This document shows positions 57,855 to 64,000 of a DNA stretch of 64,000 nt, piece after piece; within the stretch, counting starts at the first letter, position 1; each line of letters begins with the position of its first letter. The DNA comes from Apoda limacodes (Eukaryota > Arthropoda > Insecta > Lepidoptera > Limacodidae). The notes beneath the pieces are model-generated. The model saw only the letters and a program-made list of their open reading frames with translations. It was not told where the DNA came from and did not search any database. Made by a program: the position numbers and the translations under genes. Where the stretch lies: positions 24,962,722-25,026,721 of the forward strand of contig OX291550.1 in NCBI GenBank assembly GCA_946406115.1. Reading direction: 5' to 3'.

Positions 57855-59369
57855 TTTAAATATAGTATATCAGAAATTTGGTCGCCGGCTAAAAGAGCTT
57901 TTACTGACTCACTTCTTTGACAGAATACAGTGACCACGCTTGACATTTTTAATATTTGTTTGTTTTTCTTTTGACATTTTTATTTATTTAATTGATTTTT
58001 ATTTATGTTTGTTTTTGTTTTGACATTTTTTTTTGACTGTTAATTTTTATTTATATTTGTTTTTAATGTTGACATTTTTAAATCTTTGACTGAATATTGA
58101 TTCTATTTATATGTTTATTTTAATTCGTTGACGTTTTATCTTAGAATATTTCTAAGCCTTTATTTTTCATTTTGATTTTAATTTTTATACTTGACGATCT
58201 TTTTGTGAATTGATTATGTATTATTATTTTAATGACATAATGCAATTTTCGATGAGATCGATGAGAAACTATCAATAAAAAAACAAGATTCGATTCGATA
58301 GTCGATTACTCGACATTTTTTAAGAATTTTTTTTATAGTTTTCCTGTAACAGTATGTTTAAACTAAACCAAACCGAATAATTTTAGATTTTTCGAGTTGC
58401 AGACTTCTTCGGTATCTAATAGGGCATCAAATTTTAAACAATTTCCTAATTTAACTCAAAAAACTAACGGAAAAGGTACTCCTTATAAAGAGATATAATT
58501 ATGTAAAAAATATATACATATATTTGCATTCCTCATAACCGAGCTTTTTCAATAATAGATCAGTAATCTGAACGGTTTTTTTGCCTCTGTGTTTGTTTGG
58601 TCATTACATCAAAGCTAAATGTTCATTTTTGATAAGATTTTTTCCTTTTAACAGGATATGTCCAATTTAAAACATAGTATTCTACAAACTTCATTGAAAT
58701 GTTCATTGAAACCATATGTATAATATACGCACGCTGAAACTGCATTGAAGTGGTCTTATATATGTTTCTGATGAACCAGTTTTATTCGACGGTTCTTGTT
58801 ATGTACAAAATCAGCTTACAGCCGTAGTCAGGTGTAAACGGAAACTTTGTGATTAGTTTTTTGCATTACGACGTGGTCAGTCAGTTCCGGTCAGTGAACT
58901 TGTACAAAAAATATTGATGTTCAAATATTCGAGGTTTTTGTGATCTTAAACTTAATAATAAACGCTATTTTAGTCAGTTTGTTACATTTTAATTTTTTGG
59001 TCGAGGATTGCGGCTTAAAGAACTGATAAGATAATTACCGTTGGTAAGAGAGGTTCCTGAATGGAAACAACGTGCAAAGGGCAGGGTCGATAGATTTTTC
59101 ACTAGATGGAGCTACAATTATTTGTACCTATTTACCCATATTTAAGCCTAGTTTTACTCCTTAGTTGCTTTACCACCGTCAGGTCACAATGATTTTGGAA
59201 ACCAATAGTTCATGTAAGACCTGGATACAAGCAAACTCCACAGGGCCGTAGGTCCTGATGTACGTTTAGCTATGCCAAGATGATTAGTTTCAACAAGTTT
59301 AATATCTTACTAACTTGTCCGTGTTTCCGCCCGGATAGCAGTTTTTTTTGAACCACTAAGATCTAATAA
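57855..59369. other. AT-rich stretch, nothing recognised
   Basis: Repeated TTTGACATTTTTATTTAT-like phrases at 57950-58090 are low complexity. No gene is supported. Confidence 0.45.
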
Positions 59370-59650
59370 ACGATCGTTTATTAGATTTTTAAAGGGTAGG
59401 CAACGCACGAGTGATGCTTCTGGGGTTGCTAGCATCATTAGGCTGCGGGGTTTACGAAACCAAATCCTTGTTTGGGGTTATTTAGTTAACTTCTTTCTTG
59501 AAGAACCCCATATTGTAGAGCATAGAGAAAACCTCGGTAGGGAGCTCATTCCATACAAGCGTTTCCGCAAACTGTTTCTCAGAAATTGCACTGTACGTTA
59601 CCATTTAAGTTTTAAGGTGTTAGGATGAATTACTTGCCGATGAAGAGCGG
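59370..59650. mobile_element. Two LINE tails in opposite orientation
   Basis: The plus fragment (59375-59470, GGGTAGGCAACGCACGAGTG) and the minus fragment (59486-59650, ACTTCTTTCTTGAAGAACCC and GAGCTCATTCCATAC) belong to the same CR1/Jockey-type family, arranged 3' to 3'. Confidence 0.75.
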
Positions 59651-60719
59651 TGCAATGTAGAAGTATTTATATTGTTCTATATATTATATAGTACGCAGGT
59701 CGGCCAAACAAAAGCTAGTGTTTTGTATATACCTACTGAAAACAAACAAAACTCATGGTTTAAACCACAACAAAATACGTCAAGTCAATCTCAAGTTTTA
59801 GGCGTACATCTGAATAATTCCATGTAGATATTCCAAAAGCATCTATCTAAGAAACCTTTAACTTAATTGCCGTCCTGCTGTTGAACCCTCTTGTCGATAT
59901 CGAAGCTCTTACTGCGATTAACGGCTGTAATTGATTTATTTACTATAAGTGGACATTAATAACAATTAACTGATAGAATACAGACGCCTACTCTCCGTAG
60001 TGTATCTGCTCCACAGAAGTCAGGGCCAACGTGTGGAGCCGGGGTAAATCGACAAACAAACATCTATGATACTCTAAACAAATTTTTCTATTTTGTAATA
60101 TCAGTATCGTGATTGTGATGAATGTTAGTATACTTGATATTTAACTGAGTAAGTACTATTAGCGTTTCGTTTTCGATAATAATCAAATTCTTTCTGTATC
60201 CATTAGTTTTATTTTTATTTGCCAGAATTTTCGAATTCAACAAAGGACACAAAGCGTATTTGAGTTTAACCTGAATGAAAATGTACAGCTTTGTAAGTTA
60301 TAGTATAACAGAAGATTTTTTTTAATTTAAATAAGAATGTTTAGATTCATAGCACCGAAAAAAATCCATTCAAAACACTGTTAAGTTTTTTGTGCCAGTG
60401 GTAAATAGGTATGTAGGTAGGTCCTTTTGGTGAGAAAAATATTTATTTATTTATTTTATTTATTATCTTAATGTAGGTAGCAAGCCGTTCAATTTTGTAA
60501 ATCAGTTTGCTATTCAAAAATATGTCCCCTATGCCTTCTGATCTATAAATAAGTAAAACGTACAACTACAAATATAAAGATTTTTAATTTTTTACACTTT
60601 ATGTTTATGGTGCTTGAAACAGCAATTACTATTCTAATATTTGGAAGTTCTGTTAATGAAAACCGTGATCAAACCCTGAAAAAATAAAATTTAAGTAATA
60701 AACGTGAGTTTTTATTTTC
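59651..60719. other. AT-rich stretch, nothing recognised
   Basis: No gene or clear repeat could be supported. Confidence 0.45.
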
Positions 60720-60721
60720 TG

Positions 60722-60842
60722 CTCCGTGGCTAGTAGTTACTGCCAGCAAAAAAACCGGGGAGCATAGGCTCAATCCCCGCACAGGCGGAACTTTTATGTT
60801 TGTTTTTGTCTGTATGTTCAAAGTCAGGGTGTTTTCTATCCA
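60722..60842 (+). mobile_element. tRNA-derived SINE, 3' truncated
   Basis: GTGGCTAGTAGTTACTGCC and GGCTCAATCCCCGCACAGG are degenerate A and B boxes, followed by AGTCAGGGTGTTTTCTATCC. Confidence 0.6.
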
Positions 60843-60949
60843 TACTAATATTATAGGGATAGTTGAAGAGATGGAGGAAGACAAAGGCTACTTTTTATGC
60901 CGGAAAATTCAAAATAACCGAATTCCTCGTGGACGAACTACATATGTAG

Positions 60950-61157
60950 CTTGGGTTGTGGAATGAGCTCCCTGCCAAGGTTTTTTTCTAAGGACTACAG
61001 TATGGGGTTCTTCAAGAAAGAAGTTATTGGATTTTTGAAGGATGGCAACGCGCCAGTGATGCACCTAGTGTTACAAGCGTCTGTAGGCTACGGTGACCGC
61101 TTCCCGCGCGCGATCACGCGAGCTGTAAGCTTGTTCGCCACCTTAGTGGTATAAAAA
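60950..61157 (+). mobile_element. CR1/Jockey-type LINE tail
   Basis: GGGTTGTGGAATGAGCTCCC to GTTCGCCACCTTAGTGGTAT plus an A run matches the family tail. It is 5' truncated at the WNELP codons. Confidence 0.82.
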
Positions 61158-62204
61158 AACACCCACGATGATAATCAAATTTGGTGCAGGCTGAGCCACG
61201 GGTAAAAGCTGGATAATGAATGATTTACAAAAAATATATAAATTACCTATTAGTACCTATTCGAAGTCTGGTATATCCATTGTACTAGGTTTGCTTAGTT
61301 GTATCTAATGTGTAGAAATATTTATTTATTTTAAACAATTCTCAATAAACACTGTCGTGTGTGCATAATTTAGATCTTTTACACTCGTTGTTTAAAAAAC
61401 ACGTATTTTGCAATCACATAAGTATATGTAGGTACTTACACTGTACACTAACTTTCATTGCGACATAAAAATCTCTTGAATGCGTTGCATCCTTGCTCAA
61501 ATAAATTTGTTGTTCAACTGTCACAAGATTAAGGTGTATGATAAGAAAATCCTTCCAGCGTCGCACTTGACCGTATTTTAATTAGTCAATAAAACCGCGC
61601 CCGCCAAACGTAAAGTCAAGTGTATAAAACAGGAAAACTTCCAAATATAAAATGGAATTTAACTTCCCCCACACCGATCTATTTATAATTTACCCATATA
61701 CTAACACACATGGGTAATGTAATTTGCCGCCATTTTAAGTTTCAGTAGTGGGTTGTGAATAGACTGGTGTACTCCTGTGAAGTTTGAATGCCTAATTATT
61801 TTGTTCTAAGGTGCGTTTGACCCAATTTCCGCTGTGCTTTTTATAGAAATTGTCAAGGATCTGGTCTAAAGAGTGGGGTAAGTCTTATTAAATCGTTTCT
61901 ATGACGATCCAGTGTTAGTTTGTTCAATCTTAAGACTAGCTCAGTGGAATCTCCTAATCGAAAATGCTTTATCAGGTACATTGTAGTTTTTTTATCAGTA
62001 GATTAGTCTAGATTCCGGTCCATTGTTTGAGTTTCACACTATTGTTTGAGTTAGACAGTGTGTGTAACATGTGTGAAGTTTTGACCGTGGTGTTGCCATC
62101 GTGTCTATGTACTTGTATTTAGATAGATAAAAAATATTTTTAAAGTTTTAAGTTATAGCGTAAGTTACTTCCATTTTTACACTAATCCTCGACTAAGATA
62201 TTAT
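61158..62204. other. AT-rich stretch, nothing recognised
   Basis: No gene or repeat supported. Confidence 0.45.
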
Positions 62205-62373
62205 CTTTCTATATATTTGTTTGTATGTCACTGTACTTCTAAACGGCTGGATCAATTTGAATGTTTCTATTTTGTATGCGTTAGGGTGGCGCCCTAGTTG
62301 GTTTAGATTAACAAATCAGCCTGGCAGATGGCGCTGCAGTCGGTATCATTCAGGACAACGTCTGCCCGGTCAG
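62205..62373 (+). mobile_element. Short non-autonomous Helitron
   Basis: The left end is near TCTTTCTATATATTTG and the right end AACGTCTGCCCGGTCAGCTAG precedes T. The end motif is shared with the copy at 28280-28512. Confidence 0.6.
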
Positions 62374-63640
62374 CTAGTATCTACAATAAAAATTTACTAC
62401 TTCATCTATTTTAAGATTGTTTGACACCCAAAGATTAGTTTTAGGTCAGTTTTAGTTTTATAATAAGCGGATATCTAACGAAATTAAAACCGTCTTATTA
62501 ACACACACCCTCTGTTTTATGCTAAAAGAATTTTCTACTACTCTATCTTTGTCTAATAACTTGTACAAAAACAAGCGTGGTATACTATATAGATAGGCCA
62601 AATACACTCACGCACTTCATACTGCATTATTTGTAAGTATAGCCACTTCCGCGCCCTATTATGGTCGGTCGGTATTTAGTGATCGGCGGCGGAGTGCTTG
62701 AACAGAACTACTAAGACAGAATTCAAAATATAAGCTAAAATATAAACTATTAGCTATAAGAATCGGGTGGGATAATTATAACTAGGAAATATATTAGTCC
62801 AATCATGCCAACGCAACGTCATGTATTGTTTATATATCGCAGGATCATTAAGACGCAGCTTAAAACTGTATTTGATTAACATACATATAGCTTATTTTAT
62901 TCAGATTTAAAATATTTATATATAAGATTTTTATCACGCAACTTGTAGACTGTGATAACATCCAGTAATACGTTTGTACCTATTTAGATAGGATATAAAT
63001 ACTTAGTAAAGAACCGGGAAATTTGGTAAACTTGATAAGTTATAAATGAAAACGTATAAATTTAACACAATTCAATATAGTATGCGTGAGTGTATTTGAC
63101 CTACAGGTAAGGTACTATACCGCGCTCACACTCTGTACAGTGTACCGTAAGCAATCCCTGTATATTGTTAGGCAGCTATAGATCATATTAGAGAAAAAAA
63201 ATATGAGACAAGCCAAGAGTTTTTTCAAATTATGTCAAATTTTTGTTGCTAGGTTAAATAAATAAATTCAGCATCTGTATATCTTCAGCATCGCATCTGG
63301 TCGGTTCTTGCCCTTATATGAGTCATAGACATAATAGCATAACGATAGTGCGCTCCACGCTTCAATTAGCACTGCGAAGAATTCGCCAATACTGCAGAGC
63401 CGTTTTTGTTATCAGCCGTTACCTATTACTGGTGATGTCACCACCATTACTGGTGATGAAACAAAGTCATTCAGAGATCATGCTTTAAAGTTCAACCCAG
63501 CCTGATACTAGTATTTCGGTTAACCTTGATTTTATTCTGTAATATGACAAGTGTAAGCAATGATAGTGAATAACAAGGTATAGAACATGTTCTGTTTGAA
63601 GGAATGTTAAGTAATGGCCGTTTATGTACCTATTTAGGTC
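62374..63640. other. AT-rich stretch, nothing recognised
   Basis: A direct repeat ATTACTGGTGATG occurs twice near 63426 and 63447. No gene is supported. Confidence 0.45.
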
Positions 63641-63885
63641 AAATTTAGACCCACTAACGCTATGGTTTGTAGATTGCGTTTTAAATTTAGAGCCTCTAAG
63701 GCTATGGTATGGTTAGTAGAAGGCGTTTTAAATTTAGAGCCTCTAAAGCTATGGTTTGTAGAATGCATTTTAAATTAAGACCCACTTAGGCTATGGTTTG
63801 TAGACTGCGTTTTAAATTTAGACCCACTAAGGCTATGGTTTGTAGAGTGCGTTTTAAATTTAGAACCTCTAAGGCTACTGTTTTT
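63641..63885. repeat. 42-bp minisatellite, about six copies
   Basis: AAATTTAG or a one-base variant starts units at 63641, 63683, 63730, 63772, 63814 and 63856; spacing is 42 except for one 47-base unit. Two subtypes alternate, with GACCCACTA or GAGCCTCTA after the start. Confidence 0.9.
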
Positions 63886-64000
63886 TTACCAACCAAACTA
63901 GAAAAAAAGGTATTATCAATTCAACCTATGTGTATGTGATGTAATATCGTTAGAATTGCACAATATTATGTTATTAGAATGTAGGGCCTTTAAACCGAGC

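Noticed and set aside
63641..63885. CRISPR-like array
   Set aside because: The units are contiguous repeats with no unique spacers, and the genome is eukaryotic; it is a minisatellite.

Overview
The window looks like genomic DNA of a moth or butterfly (Lepidoptera). It is AT-rich, has long introns, and is crowded with repeat types typical of that order: CR1/Jockey-type, RTE and Jockey LINE fragments, a Tc1 relic, a Penelope-like remnant, small Helitrons, tRNA-derived SINEs and foldback/MITE elements. No bacterial or viral gene organisation is visible. The order assignment is inferred from the repeats and from the intron-rich FANCI homologue.

The main gene lies on the minus strand from 43599 to 16099. 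It is a complete homologue of FANCI, the Fanconi anaemia group I protein that pairs with FANCD2 in interstrand-crosslink repair. I rebuilt 24 coding exons by hand from splice sites, codon phase and similarity to human FANCI as I remember it. All 23 junctions keep phase and the model gives 1338 residues; the human protein has about 1328. The monoubiquitinated lysine (human K523) is conserved as K507. An SQ site follows at S541 and a basic tail closes the protein. Most introns hold transposon debris.

Region by region: 1-9200 is intergenic repeat debris, including a Tc1 deletion derivative (3845-4740) and an RTE fragment split by a 512-bp MITE-like insertion (7170-7681). At 9349-9489 a small intact ORF encodes a 46-residue Cys/Gly/Pro-rich peptide resembling fly Mst84D/Mst87F sperm proteins; it has a promoter-like upstream sequence, a 3'UTR intron and a poly(A) signal. 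From 10240 to 16098 come repeats, a Jockey 3' end and a pair of hairpin repeats. From 16099 to 43599 is FANCI. From 43600 to 48178 is the gap between two divergent genes. At 48179 a plus-strand gene begins; two phase-compatible exons (48179-48336 and 53346-53532) give 115 residues of an unidentified Ser/Arg/Thr-rich protein with a Cys/His cluster, and the rest must lie beyond 64000 or be unrecognised. The last 10 kb is repeat-rich intron or intergenic DNA ending in a 42-bp minisatellite.

The genes do not form an operon or an obvious functional cluster. A palindromic TGACGTCA element occurs upstream of both divergent genes, which is only suggestive. I found no clearly new multi-gene system. 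The most interesting items are the Cys-rich mini-gene, the serial perfect hairpins in FANCI intron 15, the hairpin beside FANCI exon 17, and several well-resolved transposon nesting events.
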